Assembly (NCBI RefSeq): GCF_030247185.1
Contig: NC_080571.1
Location: 140,955,999 to 141,019,998, forward strand
DNA from: Malaya genurostris
Taxonomy: Eukaryota > Arthropoda > Insecta > Diptera > Culicidae
Direction of reading: 5' to 3'
DNA length: 64,000 nucleotides
The notes under the pieces were generated by a model. The model saw only the letters and a program-made list of their open reading frames with translations. It had not been told where the DNA came from and did no database searches. A program made the position numbers and the translations under genes. Every line of letters begins with the position of its first letter. The stretch's first letter is position 1. This document shows, in pieces, positions 22,497-34,480 of this stretch.

Positions 22497-23492
22497 ACCC
22501 CTACGGGAGGACACGTAGAACAGCATCGCCTGTACCTCAAAATAAGAGAATATTACAATTTTAAAGATATAAAAGGAACTATTTCACGATTCATAAAGGC
22601 CTGTGAGTCGTGTAAAAGGAATAAAATTCTTAAACACACTAAAGAAAAACAAATATTAACTAACACACCGTCAAACCCATTCGAAATAATATCAATAGAT
22701 ACAATAGGTCCATTACCCAAATCCAAAAATAACAACCGCTACGCAATAACCATACAATGTGAACTAACAAAATACATTGCAATAATACCCATCCAAAACA
22801 AAGAAGCAAACACAATAGCTAAAAATTTAGTAGAAAAATTCATACTAATATACGGAAACTTTTTGGAATTAAAGTCCGATCAAGGAACCGAGTACAAAAA
22901 TGAAGTACTTGAGAAAGTATGCAAATATTTACAAATTAAACACAATTTTGCAACTGCCTATCATCCGCAGACTATTGGGTCATTGGAGAGAAATTACAGA
23001 TGCCTAAACGAGTATCTGCGATCCTTCGTCAATGAACACCAATCAGACTGGGATGACTGGTTACCATATTACGCATTTACTTACAACACCACACCACACT
23101 CGGAACACCAATTTACACCGTACGAACTAGTCTTTGGAATTAAAGCAAAATTACCACAAGAAAATAACCCAAAGATAACGAACCCCGTGCACAATTTTGA
23201 TCTTTACAACAACGAACTCAAATACAAATTGGAAAAATCTAACTTAATAGCAAAACAAAGATTAAACGAAAGCAAAAACTCCAAGTGCAAAAACTCAAAC
23301 ATCCATATAAACCCACTAGAAGTACAAATAGGCGAAATAGTGTATTTACAAAACGAAAATAGGAAGAAACTCGATTCATTTTATATCGGACCGTACACCA
23401 TAATTAAAATACTAGATGTAAATTGCGAAATCGAAAACAACATAACAAAGCAGCGAATGGTAGTACACAAAAACAGACTGGTAAAAGGTTAA
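22497..23492 (+). pseudogene. Gypsy F: pol, integrase
   Basis: In the same frame as RT/RNase H after one TAA. The zinc-binding HHCC region reads GGHVEQHRLY and CESCKR. The catalytic core shows the first Asp in SIDTIGPL, the second in LKSDQGTEYKN, and the Glu in TIGSLERNYRCLNEYLRS. The C-terminal part (EIVYLQNENRKKLDSFYIGP) is the usual basic tail. It ends at TAA 23490-23492. Integrase inserts the cDNA; all three acidic residues are visible. There is no env gene between here and the 3' LTR. Confidence 0.9.
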
Positions 23493-23685
23493 AAAAATCC
23501 AAATTTTTATATACATTTTAAGGACACACATTCAAACCCCAATTAAACCACACATACAGTAGATTATATACAGCAGAAACACAACACACTTCAATGTTCA
23601 CTATTCATTAATAATGTTAGGGAGCCACTTCGATTACAATTGAATGCTTACACTACGTTACATCATTCAACCAAAAGGAGGGTGA
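23493..23685 (+). other. Gypsy F 3' untranslated region and polypurine tract
   Basis: Short AT-rich stretch after integrase. AAAAGGAGGGTGA (23673-23685) directly precedes the 3' LTR and is the plus-strand primer. Confidence 0.8.
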
Positions 23686-24291
23686 TGTAGCAAGATAATA
23701 TTGATTCGACTAACCCAAATGAAACACTTTCCCACATTCCAGCATTCACACGATCTCTAACCAATCCTTCTCTGATCACAGATCATATACAAAAACCAAA
23801 CATGCACTAAAATCCCAAACACCAATCCTTACATTCTTTATCCTTCAATTACCATGCATCCAAATTAGTAACAGGTCGTAAAAACACTTGACGATCGTTA
23901 CATTTCCCAAGAGCCAACCATTTGGTTCACATTAAGTTCCCATGCTAGCCCTCCGTGTTGCAACATATGCTCTACACGGCGAGCTAAGCAAGCTTCTCAC
24001 ACTATCCGCCGATGCGACATTTCTTTCCCTTGCGTAATGCGCTATAGGTTCACTCGCCTCTTGCTGCATTGATGCACCAATCGATATTCTCTCTCTTTTC
24101 TCTCTTTCCCACTAACAATTTATTTAACGAAAGTATTGTAACTGGCTCCTCCCACCTTATGTACATCATAGAGCAGGTTAGCTTAAGTTTAAAGCTTTTG
24201 AATAAAATCATTCTGATCTGAACAACCAACACTGATGGTGCGTTTTTAATGTTGCTGATGACATAGAACACTTGTGGGATAATATAGAACA
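23686..24291 (+). repeat. 3' LTR of gypsy F (606 bp)
   Basis: Begins TGTAGCA, ends AGAACA, uninterrupted. It is followed by ATTG (24292-24295), the copy of the 4-bp target duplication seen at 16242-16245. Confidence 0.95.
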
Positions 24292-24383
24292 ATTGGATCA
24301 ATTTCGAATTGGCTGTCTATATTCATGTCCTGTGATATTGCAGATGTATTTATGTTCTGTGATATTGAAGATGTGTTCACTTC
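24292..24383 (-). pseudogene. Element C: 5' end
   Basis: About 90 bp between gypsy F and the broken RNase H of D. It contains a short tandem pair (GATATTG.AGATGT, 24331-24377). Because D resumes exactly at the other side of C (10105), this segment must be the 5' terminus of C. Confidence 0.65.
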
Positions 24384-25345
24384 GATCAGTGTATACAATA
24401 AATTTCTGATTATAAATAAAATGTTTAAAACGGTTCGCTGCCCATACGATAGCTAACAATTCCATTTCAATCGTATGGTACTTTCTTTCAGCACCTACTA
24501 GACCTCTGCTTGCATATGAAATGGGCCTATCGATCGATTTTTCATTAGAGAGTACCGCTCCAATAGCGTACTCGCTTGCATCTGTCGTGATCACGAACGT
24601 ATTTTTATAGTTCGGTCTAACTAACAGTGTGTCAGAGGTTAAAAAATTTCGCAATTCCTCAAAAGATTTTTGACACTCTTCTGTCCAAGTAAACTTAACA
24701 TATTTTTACATGAGATCGTTCAATGGTTTACGTTTCTCTGCTATGTGAGGTATGAATTTTCTGTAGAAATTTACTGTTCCTAAGAATGACCGAACACCTT
24801 TGACTGTTTTTGGTGCCGCCATCTCTTTTATTGTTTTTATATTGTTCTCCATAGGACGAATTCCTTCTTTGTCAATTACATGTCCTAAATACTTTATTTC
24901 ATTTTTTTAAATTTGGCATATACCTAGTTCGACATTTGAATTATGTCGGCGGAGAGCCTCAAAAACTTTGCGTAAATTTTCTTTGTGTTCTTCGATAGTA
25001 ACGCCGAAAACAATTATAACATGTAGATAGACGATTGCTTTAACCCATTCTATCTCATACAGTACCGTATTCATTAATATTTGGAACGTCGACGGGCTGT
25101 TACGCAAGCCCATAGACATTCTTGTGAATTTAAAGTGGCCTTTAGAGTTGAAAACGCTGTCTTGGTTGCATCTTTTGATTTATGTTGATTTGTGTCTCAA
25201 TCAAGGAAACAGTTGTCTTCCTCGACACACTCTCTGTCTATAAAATCTTTTTCTTCTTCATTTGTAATATTAGTCCCACAACAGGAAAGCATACTATCTG
25301 AACGATCGTCGTTTTTGTATATATCATAGTTGTTCTGATACGGTG
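24384..25345 (-). pseudogene. Element D (gypsy): reverse transcriptase and RNase H
   Basis: Minus strand. 25119-24907 holds the RT part MSMGLRNSPSTFQ, with YLHVIIVF where YLDDIIVF is expected, so the catalytic Asp pair is lost. The thumb follows (YLGTVKFYRKFIPHIAEKRK). RNase H is at 24654-24384 (TTDASEYAIGAVLSNE, ELLAIVWAANRFKHFIYNQK, IVYTD), broken at Asp-His by element C. The N-terminal RT motifs are missing. 25345-25170 encodes an acidic stretch (NEEEKDFIDRECVEEDN) that probably belongs to the same polyprotein. Several stops are present. The end of this domain is at 10105-9960. Confidence 0.85.
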
Positions 25346-27165
25346 CATTAATGTTATTGTGTGTGTGTGTATGTATGTGTGTGTATGTGTCAAATAATAA
25401 TGAATTTTACTGGTTTCGACTATAACTTGCATTATGCTAGCAGGTGCGACTGTATGAATTTAAATGCACCTTTTACCAACCAAGCAGATGTATGCTTCTG
25501 TGGATCAGTCGATTTAGACGTACATGCGATCAATTGATTCTCGGTTCAAGTCACGGTGGTTGCTATCAGAATTCTTTTTTTATTTCAACGAATTTAATGT
25601 CATGGAGTTTTAGACACAATATTAAATGTTCTTCCACGTGAATTAGCGTGAACTGCGACGCTCCATTTATGTGCATATGTGAAATCACAGGGATTTTTTT
25701 AAGTGTGTAGGTTTTCTCGGAGATGGCTGAACCGAATTTGAGGTCTCATGGTCACGGAATTCCTGAATTTCATCCGGATCCGACTTCCGGTTCCGGAGCT
25801 ATAGGGTAAAGTGTGTTCAATATAATGTGAAATCACAGGGATTTTTTGAAGTGTGTGGGTTTTCTCGGAGATGGCTGAACCGATTTTGAGGTCTCATTGT
25901 CCCATACGGAATTCCTGAATTTCATCCGGATCCGACTTCCGGTTCCGGAGTTATAGGGTAAAGTGTGTTCAGTATTGTAGACTGTCACTAAAACCGCCGA
26001 AACAAAATACGTAAAAAAAATTCTTAACTGGTCTCAAAACTACACGAATCCATAGTCATTATCAGTAGGCAACTAAACAAATCGATTCCGGCTATCCTGG
26101 TTTCCGATATTCGGATTTGGAAGCACCGAAATTAGTGGTCATATATACCAAAATGGATCTCACTCAATTTTCTCAGCGATAGTTTTAACGATTTCCACAA
26201 ACTTAGATTCAAATGAAAGGTCTCATGGTCCCATATAGAATTCCTTAATTTCATCCGGATCCGACTTCCGGTTCCGGAGTTATAGGGTAAAGTGTGTTCG
26301 ATATTGTACACCGTCACTTAAACCGGCGAAATAAAACACTTAAAAAATTTCTCAATTGGTCTCAAGACTACACAAATCGATAGTCATTATCAGCAGGCAA
26401 CTAAACAAACCGATTCCGGCTATCCTGCTTCCCGAAATCCGGTTCCGGAAGCACCGGAAATAGTGGTCATACCATCGCTGAGGAAAGTGAGTGAGATCGA
26501 TTTTGGTATATATGAACCAAAATCGATCTCACTCACTTTTCTCAGCGATGGTTTGACCGATTTCCACAATCTTAGATTCAAATGAAAGGTCTTTCGGTAC
26601 CATATGGAATTCCTGAATTTCTGATTCGACTTCCAGTTCCGGAGTTATGCGGTAAAGTGTGTTCAATATTGTACATCGTCACTAAAACCGGCGGAACAAA
26701 AACCGTCAAAAATGTTGTAAACTGGACTCAAAACCGTTAAGCCCAATCTTAGGGTCAAACGAAAGGTCTTATGGTTCTACCAAAAATTATTGCATATTTT
26801 CGGATGCAACATACGTTTAAATCGTCATTTAGAGTGCGATGGCAAAATTGTATAAAATCTTCAAAATTTGAATAAAATCTAGTTGTACGTCATGTTAGTT
26901 GGTGGCCGTACGAACCAACTTCGATTATACCGGTTCTTGGGTTCCCGTGCCGGAAGTGCATATAATAATGAACCCACTTCGTTCTCTTAATGATGATCAA
27001 CGCGAGAAAAGCTATGTTTAATTCTGTATGTTATACTAGTCAATGCACAAACAATCTCTTGGTTTCTTTCAAAAATCGAAGAGAAAAATTTTGAATAGAA
27101 TACCACAATATTATACATGAGAAAGGCATCATTACATCACTAGGTGGATTAAATAGGATTTTTAT
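25346..27165 (+). mobile_element. MR1 copy 2, with an embedded tRNA-like repeat
   Basis: Starts with a short TG/TATG run and GTGTCAAATAAT, as in copy 1. An inserted repeat occupies about 25400-25709. GGTTTTCTCGGAGATGGCTG then resumes MR1, with two to three diverged units of the 329-bp type (25710-26720). One of these is inverted and duplicated around 26470-26530. It ends with GAGAAAGGCATCATTAC and AGGTGGATTAAATAGG (27119-27160). It interrupts gypsy D between protease and RT. A minus-strand 61-codon frame at 26132-26317 is the same shadow frame as in the array. Confidence 0.75.
25490..25709 (+). mobile_element. SINE-like repeat with tRNA-like head, copy 1
   Basis: TGGATCAGTCG (A-box-like, about 25501) and GGTTCAAGTCAC (B-box-like, about 25543) are spaced as in a tRNA promoter. 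A body ending CGACGCTCCATTTATGTGCAT and GATTTTTTTAAGTGTG follows. A second copy on the minus strand (36130-36350) has the same order. The cloverleaf is too degraded for a real tRNA. Confidence 0.4.
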
Positions 27166-28115
27166 TACACAATTACTGTTTGCTTCAATTGCACTGTTTG
27201 GAAACATCTTTGACTTCTCATTATTATCATTTACTTCGTTATTTCTTTCATTATTCATGCGGGTAATATTTCAATGTTGTACTCATCCTCATCTGCAGAA
27301 CGCATCCCATGATGCTCAGTTGCGTTTACTTTTTCTTTTCCTGTTACTGGTATATTTGCTATATTATTGTGCTCGTTTGGTTCACTTGGGCATATGTACT
27401 CGAAATTCTGAGTGACATAAATTGTGTATATCTTTAAAAACTCTGCTCTAATGATTCCAGGAACACACAAATCTTTTACTATATAAAATATAACTGTGTA
27501 ATAAGTTTTTCCAATCACCAACGTGACTTTCACTGAATCAATAGTCTGTGATTGAGTTCCATCAAAGCCTGCAATGTATAAATTATCTTTATAGCTTATT
27601 TTCTCTGATCCTATTTTCGCGGCAGTATCCCATCTCATAACGTTATAAAATGCTCCAGTATCGAGCAAATATCTACCCTGTGGACTAAGCTCGGTTTGAT
27701 CATCCACTTTATATTTTTCTTGTATTTTGACATTGTTATTTGCCTCTTATTTTGGAACTGTTCTTCTGTTTCTGATGAGCTTCATATGATTCTGTTTTTG
27801 GTTCAAAGGGGAGAGATATTTTCCGTAAGCATATCCAACCTTGTTCATTGTGTATGCTAGTTACATACTTCTTCATAAATCTCATTCCCTAAATACCCTG
27901 AAATAGTCAAATTTTCCACTACGTCAAACTTCGTTCTTCCTGCGATTATGAAGTTTAGTTCTTATTCGGTTCCTAATGTTTTTCTAACAGTACCCCGGAA
28001 TATTTTATGTATTCGTTATCATTAATTGTATATGCTCCCATGTACTCTGCGTTTCGTCAAATAGCTGATCTTAATAACATCATAAATTCGTTGTCTTTTG
28101 TCTGATGTATTTTGA
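27166..28115 (-). pseudogene. Element D (gypsy): protease region
   Basis: The minus-strand frame 27707-27255 (150 aa) has YLLDTGAFYNVM, the Asp-Thr-Gly active site of a retroviral-type aspartic protease. The flap and later strands follow (VKVTLVIGKTYY, CVPGIIRAEFL). A second frame continues to 27160 before MR1. Upstream, 28115-27710 encodes related but broken sequence (IIAGRTKFDVVENLTISGYL in shifted frames), probably the rest of the gag-pro junction. It cleaves the Gag-Pol polyprotein in active elements. The piece is cut at 28116-28123 by the 8.8-kb element. Confidence 0.75.
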
Positions 28116-28199
28116 CCTATATCCAGTGCTGTAGTTGCGGTTAGTCACAGTTAGTCAGTGACTAACCAGCTCTTGAAACTGCAACCGAGAAAATTTGTT

Positions 28200-31100
28200 T
28201 TTTGGAAATTTTGATAATGACTGATTCAAGTAATCTGAAGGGTGCAAAAGAAATAATGATACATTTAAAAAAGATACCCATATAATTGCTCCCAGGGCGC
28301 AAGGTGAAAGTAATCTTGATTATTATGAAATATCCTTCTGAGTGCGCAAATCATTATTTGTTTTCAATCTAAATAAATAACATCTTGTATGGATAATTTG
28401 GAAGGGCGCACTAGAAATGATTCCAGGGCGCAGACTCACGGTAGGAGAATTGATAACATATTTCAGCTCTCTGGGCGCACGATGAAAGTAATCTTGATTA
28501 TAGTAAAATATCCTTCTGAGGGCGCCAATAATTATTTATTTTCAATCTAAATAAGTAACATCTTGCAAGGATAATTTGGAAGGGCGCAATATAGGAATGA
28601 TTCTAGGGCGCAGAATCACGGTAAGAGAATTGAAAAAGGCGCCCATTTCATTAATTCCAGGGCGCAGGATGAAAGTATTTTATATACACTAAATAATCCT
28701 AGTGAGGGCGAAAATTATTATTTATTTTCAAGCTAAATACATAACATCTTGTAAGGATAATTTCGAAGGGTGCCTTAGGAATAGTTCCAGGGCGCAGAAT
28801 CACGAGAGGAAAATGAAAGTATTTTTAAATTTAATAATTAATCCAACTGAGGGCGCAAGTTTTTATTGGTTTTCAAGCTAAATAAATAACATCTTGTAAG
28901 GATAATTGGGAAGGGTGCCTTAGGAATAGTTCCAGGGCACAGAATCACTAGAGGAAAATGAAAATAGATTTCAGGGCGCAGAATGAGAGTATTTTTAAAT
29001 ACGTAAAATAGATAATTGAAAAGGGCGCCCATGAAATCAATTTCCAGGGCGCAGGATGAAAGTGTTTTAAAAACATCAAATAATCGTAGTGAAGGCGCAA
29101 ATTATTACTTATTTTCAATCTGAAAAATAACATTTTGTAAGGATTATTTGAAAGGTTGCCTTAGTAATAGTTAAAGGGGGCAGAATCACGAGAAGAAAAT
29201 GGAAATAATAGATTTCAGGGCGCAGAATAGAGATGGGCAATTCGTTCGCGAACGGTTCAAAAGAACTAGTTCTTTTGAAAGAATGAATGAGCAGTAGTTC
29301 TTTTTTCGAGAACGGCAGTTCTTCAGTTTAAAGTCGTGGGACTTTTTTTATGCTTGCTTAACCTTTTTTCGAGAACGGTAGTTCTGTAATAAGAAAGCTG
29401 CATCACGAAAGCTCAGTTCTAATTCGTGTGACCTTTTTTTTTTGCTCGCCTAACCTAACAACACTTAGTTCTCGTTTAGTCTTTGAACAAACAAACCCAC
29501 TATGAAAAGAACGAACGAATGGCTCTGGAGAACTAGTTCTTTCAACAGAACTTTGCATCACTGAACGGTTCTTTGAAATGAACTGTTTTGCCCATCTCTA
29601 GCGCAGAATGAAAGTATTTTTAAATACATAGAATAATCCCAGTGAGGGAGCAAGATTTTATTTGTTTTCAAATTTAATAAATAACATCTTGTAAGGATAA
29701 CTTGGAAGGGCGCATAAGGAATGATTCTAGGGCGCAGAATCACGGTAAGAAAATTGAAAAGGGCGCCCATTTAACCCAGGGCGCAAGATGAAAGTATTTT
29801 AAATACATTAAATAATCCCAGTGAGGGTGCAAGTTTTTATTTGTATTCAAGCTAAATAAATAACATCTTGTAAGGATAATTTCGAAAGGTGCAATAGGAA
29901 TGATTCTAGGGCGCAGAACAACGGTAAGAGAACAACGGTAAGAGAGAGGAAGAGGGCACGAGAGGGTGCCCATATAATGAATTCCAGGGCGCAGAATGAA
30001 AGTATTTTAAATTCATTAAATAATCGTAGTGAGGGCGCAAATTATAACTTATTTTCATGCTAAAAAAATTTTGTAAGGATTATTGTGAAGGGCGATTCTG
30101 GAATAGCTCCAGGCCGCAGAATCACGAGAGGAAAATGGAAAAGGGCGACCCATATAACATATTTCAGGCGCAGGATGAAAGTATTTTTAAATACATTAAT
30201 TAATCCAAATGAGGGCGCAACTTATTACTAATTTTCAAGCTTAAAAAATAACATCTTGTAAGGATAATTTGGAAGGGTGCCTTAGGAATAGCTCCAGGCC
30301 GCAGAATCACGAAGGAAAATGGAAAAAGGGCGACCCATATAACAGATTTCAGGGCGCAGGATGAAAGTATTTTCAAATTTATTAATTAATCCAACTGAGG
30401 GTTTTTATTTGTTTTCAAGCTAAAAGAACTAGAAGTTTATATTTGTTTTCAAGCTAAATATATAACATCTTGTAAGGATAATTTGGAAGGGCGCAATAGG
30501 AATGATTCTAGGGCGCAGAATCGCAATTAGAGTATTAAAGGCTAATATAATTAATTCCAGGGCGCAGGATGAATGTATTTTAAATACATTAAATAATCGT
30601 AGTGGCTCACTATAACTTATTTTCAAGCTAAAAAAAAATCTTGTAAGGATAATTTGGAAGGGCGCCTTAGGAATAGTTCCAGGGCACTGAATCACGAGAG
30701 GAAAATGGAAATAGATAATTTGGAAGGGCGCAATAGGAATGATTCTAGGGCGCAGAATCACGGTAAGAGAATTTAAAACAATAAATTTCAAGCTTAATAC
30801 ATAACATCTTGTGAAGATAATTTGGAAGGGCACCTCAGGAATGATTCCAGGGTGCAGAATCACGATAGGGAAATGAAGGAGTGAAGGATGAAAGTGTTTT
30901 TAAATACATAAAATAATCCTAGTGAGGGCGCAAGTTTTTATTTGTTTTCACGCTAAATAAATAACATCTTGTAAAGATAATTTGGAAGGACGCTTTAGGA
31001 ATGATTCCAGGGCGCAGGGTGGAAGTATTTTAAAATACATCAAATGATCCAACTGAGGGCGCAAATCACTATCTATTTTCAAGCAAAAACTATCTTGTAC

Positions 31101-31330
31101 GCCTAATTTATAAGGATGCCTCAGAAATGTTTTAAGGGCGCAGAATCACGGTAGGAGAACTAAAAAATGCGCTCTTAAAACTTATTCCAGGGCGTATGGT
31201 GGAAATCTTTCTAAATACTTTATATAATTCTACTGAGAGCGCAAATCAATATTTATTTTCAAGCTGAATAAATAGCATAAGTAAGGAGTACCTCAGGATT
31301 GACATAAGGGTGCAAAACGATTTTTTTTTA
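28200..31330. repeat. Satellite-like array rich in GGGCGC words (units about 180-210 bp)
   Basis: Recurrent order: GGGCGCAGGATGAAAGTATTT, AATACATTAAATAATCC, GTGAGGGCGCAAGTTTTTATT, then TTTTCAAGCTAAATAAATAA, CATCTTGTAAGGATAATTTG, GAAGGGCGC, AGGAATGATTCCAGGGCGC and AGAATCACGGTAAGAGAA. About 14 units can be followed, with variable length and many partial deletions. Short minus-strand frames inside are array shadows. Confidence 0.85.
29228..29600. mobile_element. hAT-type MITE (373 bp) inside the array
   Basis: The ends are TAGAGATGGGCAA and its exact inverse, with the 8-bp duplication GCGCAGAA (29220-29227, 29601-29608). The interior repeats GAACTAGTTCTTTT and GTTCTTT-like words in both orientations. 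No coding capacity. Confidence 0.9.
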
Positions 31331-32635
31331 CCTAATACTATAAAGCTTTCGAAAGCAGAAATGGAGCGCAAATTATTTCTTTGTTTTTTAGTTATATAAA
31401 TAAAATCTCGGGAGGAAGCAATGCACAAGTCAGCTTTGAGCAGTGCTGCCTTAACAACAATTTTTTTAACAGTTATTATATTCAAACATAAAATATACTA
31501 GCATTTATAACTGTTTGTAATCTTCATTAACAGCTTTTAATAGTTTTAAGTTGACTTTATTGAAAAATTTGACAATAATAAAGTTTTGAATAAGAAATGA
31601 TGAATTTCAATAATTTTGAACGAGATGAATTATTATAAATACTGGCATCTTTTCTTAAAACTCGGCATTGTTTAGTAGAAGGTCGGTATAGTAGAATTAA
31701 TTACCACATGAATTCAACTGATGGGAATTTCATTGGTATTTTCCAATTTCTTATATGCTTCTGAGATGAGACTTTATGAAATTTTATCATTTTGATTAAA
31801 TACCTTCTCAATACATAGTGAGGTAGTTCACCATTCGATAACATGCAAAAAAGCATTAAATTCACTTGTGAAGAAGCAAATAACAGCAGACTTCTTAGAC
31901 TTTTTCATCACGATGAAGACGGAAAACTTATCCTTTTTGATATATAGAAAGCTAACTAATACTGAACGTATTCTTCGTTATACTTCTAATCATTCTCATC
32001 AGCATAAAATGGCAGTTTTTCACCCTATGATTCATTGAATGCATAACCTAACCCATGGAGAGAATGCGGTAGGAAACTAGAAAAAAATAAATTCTCGATG
32101 TTGGAAAGCTCAATTAATATTCGTAGCAATTAATTCAAACAATTTTTGATAAAAAGAAAAAAAACTGTTGAAAAAACAATCACTTACTACTTCAACCCAA
32201 CCATCAGAAAATTTAAAAATAGTTTTAATAGATTTCAGCAATGATATTACACATCTGCCCAAAACAGAACTAAAAGGTCTGGATTTGGTATTCCGTATGA
32301 ATAATGCTAGGATCTACATAAGACCATAGAGATACTTTGAGAAAATCCGGATCATATAAACAAAGTGCACTTCGGAGAAATTAGATAAGCTTATCATTCC
32401 AAGTCAAAAATAGCTGAACATGCTTAGAAAATTATGAGCTTACAACGAATCACATTAAAATTATATGTTAAACATCTAACCGATGGAAACTAAACGTAGC
32501 TGAAATGTAACTTAGCAAAATTTAAATGTAACTTAGCAAAATGAGTTATCTGTAAGATGTAAAATGATTCACCTGTACTAGTGCAACAGAGATAGCACCG
32601 CACTTTCCTCTACTATTAGTATCTGTGTCTGTTAC
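31331..32635. other. AT-rich interior of the 8.8-kb element
   Basis: No open frame, no clear repeat and no recognised motif. It lies between the GGGCGC array and the nested hAT element. Confidence 0.6.
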
Positions 32636-32952
32636 TAGAGATGGGAAATATCGAATAAAATCTGTTATCGATAATATCGATATATCTCAATTCAATATCG
32701 ATATTATCGATAAATATCGATATTTGTCACCAGCTAAATGAAAATTTATTAAAACAAGAAAGTATATTTGATTGCAAAAATTAATTTTAGGTTCACAGCC
32801 GAACAAATTACATTTTTGAAAATTGAAATATCCCTGGGCTCAAACAAGCCGTGTTTCCCGCTATGGAATTGACTCTTTCAGCGTTTTTTTTGCTAGAATT
32901 ATCAAAAGACGGTTTTCAATAAATTTCTGTGTAATTTTCCCAATAAGAGAAA

Positions 32953-33215
32953 ATATCTCGGTTAATTTTTCAAAAGGGCGTATAAGCAAGTGACAGTTTC
33001 TCTTTGTTTACTTCCTTTTATATTAATTACCAAGCGGTTTCCACGTTTATCACTCAACTCTTTGCATGAAATGATACCCGAAACTTTCGACTTTCAAACA
33101 GAATAGTTATATAAAAAAAAATCTTTTTAATCACATCACAATAATCGAAAGAGTGAGTGATTAAAGAGAAAATGTCACTTGCTTATACGCCCTTTTGAAG
33201 AATTAACCGAGATAT
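32953..33215. mobile_element. MITE with about 45-bp inverted repeats
   Basis: ATCTCGGTTAATTTTTCAAA and GGGCGTATAAGCAAGTGACA at the left are mirrored by TGTCACTTGCTTATACGCCC at the right. TA borders are plausible. About 260 bp, non-coding. Confidence 0.8.
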
Positions 33216-33289
33216 CTGTTTTCTGGTGCCTGCTCAATACTTAGCCTGCACACTGCCAACAAAATACTTAACATTAAGTACTGTTCGCC

Positions 33290-33478
33290 CTTTACAAGAG
33301 TTGCGTGCAGGAAGTCAATTTTAGCAGACCCTGTCAGCTTGGAGCGAAATTAATCTTCAGTCCAGTAACGCCATCGCACGGCATCACATTCAACATATCA
33401 TGTCAATTGTATGGGCGCGTATAATTCGTGCGCGCCAAACGAATTTGACATTTCTCTCCCCTACTTCTATGTATGAGA
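33290..33478 (-). repeat. Left part of a repeat shared with 44.3-44.5 kb
   Basis: The minus strand matches 44320-44472: GCTCCAAGCTGACAGGGTCT, GATGGCGTTACTGGACTGAAG-like and CCATACAATTGACATGATAT are common. The other end (ACTCGCCTGAGGGTGCCATG, 34491-34520) lies beyond the TTAA element, which splits this copy. Confidence 0.75.
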
Positions 33479-33482
33479 TTAA

Positions 33483-34480
33483 GGTAGCGCTTCGCCGTGG
33501 TCACGGGAGTTCGCTGCCTATCCCGGGGTTTCACGCACTTTACCCAAAATTGTGATAAAACGGTAAAGAAAACGAAAATTCCAAGAACATACGATTCTAG
33601 ATAATTAATTTTTCTATCGATTCGTATAAAAACTGTGCTTCACAGAAAGAAAAGATGAAACTTACACGACATGTAAACCAATCGTACTATTAAACAGACA
33701 TCAGTTGAAACGAAAATCTGATTTAAAACCATGGTTGATGTAAAATTACATTGATATGCATTTACTTTTAGATCGAACAAGGCTGTATATTAAAAAATTG
33801 CTTAGTTTTGTGATGTAACATTCCATTCAATTACCTGCTCCAAATATGTGCATGAAAATAAATGTGAATTCACAAAATATTTTTATCTGTGTTGATAAAC
33901 GTTTTTATCGAAAGATTTCGTGCGAGTTTTAAAAATAAATGAGTTTTTCCTTATTCTTTCGCACGCACACAATGTCAACGCATGCATTGGGGTGTGAAAA
34001 ATGCCACATGCGGTAGACGCTAACAACATTTCTTTTGTTTTCGTTGTCCGTTCTCTCTGTGTGAACGTTGAATAAAGATGAGTAGAAAATGTAAGTAAGT
34101 GTTACTACTTTGTAAAATAATTTCTATTCATGTTTCAGTAGAACCAGAAATGAGTAATGATTTTCATCGCTACTAGGTTTGAAGCTTTGTTGAAAACGTA
34201 GCACATCCCTACATATGCGAGTTGTTTATAGCGAGAAAAGAAAAAAAGAAAACAAAATGTTTAACAAAACTCGCACGAAATCTTGCGAAAGAAAAGCTTT
34301 CTAACTAATATTTTTCGCCAAATGCATAGTAAAATCATTTACCTACAATCGTATGTTTTTGATTTTTCGTGAATCGGGTTAGTATTGGAAAAATTTGCAA
34401 TTTAGAGTGAAATTTCGGCGACAAAGCAAGAGGAAGCAGTGAGTTGTCTCGCTTCGACTTGACCACGGCGAAGCGCTACC
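33483..34480. mobile_element. TTAA-flanked (piggyBac-like) element, 998 bp
   Basis: The ends read GGTAGCGCTTCGCCGTGG and its inverse inside TTAA duplications (33479-33482, 34481-34484). The related repeat at 44.3 kb shows the unoccupied site (minus strand GAGATTCGATGCG). No transposase. It contains the 251-bp MITE (33641-33891). Confidence 0.85.
33641..33891. mobile_element. TIR MITE CAC-3, copy 2 (251 bp)
   Basis: Nearly identical to 20195-20445 and of identical length; flanked by TT (33639-33640, 33892-33893). Confidence 0.85.

Noticed and set aside
23493..23685. An env-like gene in gypsy F
   Set aside because: Only about 190 bp separate integrase and the 3' LTR, with no membrane-protein frame.
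25495..25570. A functional tRNA gene
   Set aside because: Box-like words are present but no stable acceptor stem or anticodon arm could be drawn, and a diverged second copy indicates a repeat.
28200..31330. CRISPR-like array
   Set aside because: Units are 180-210 bp, imperfect and without regular spacers, in a eukaryotic transposon context.
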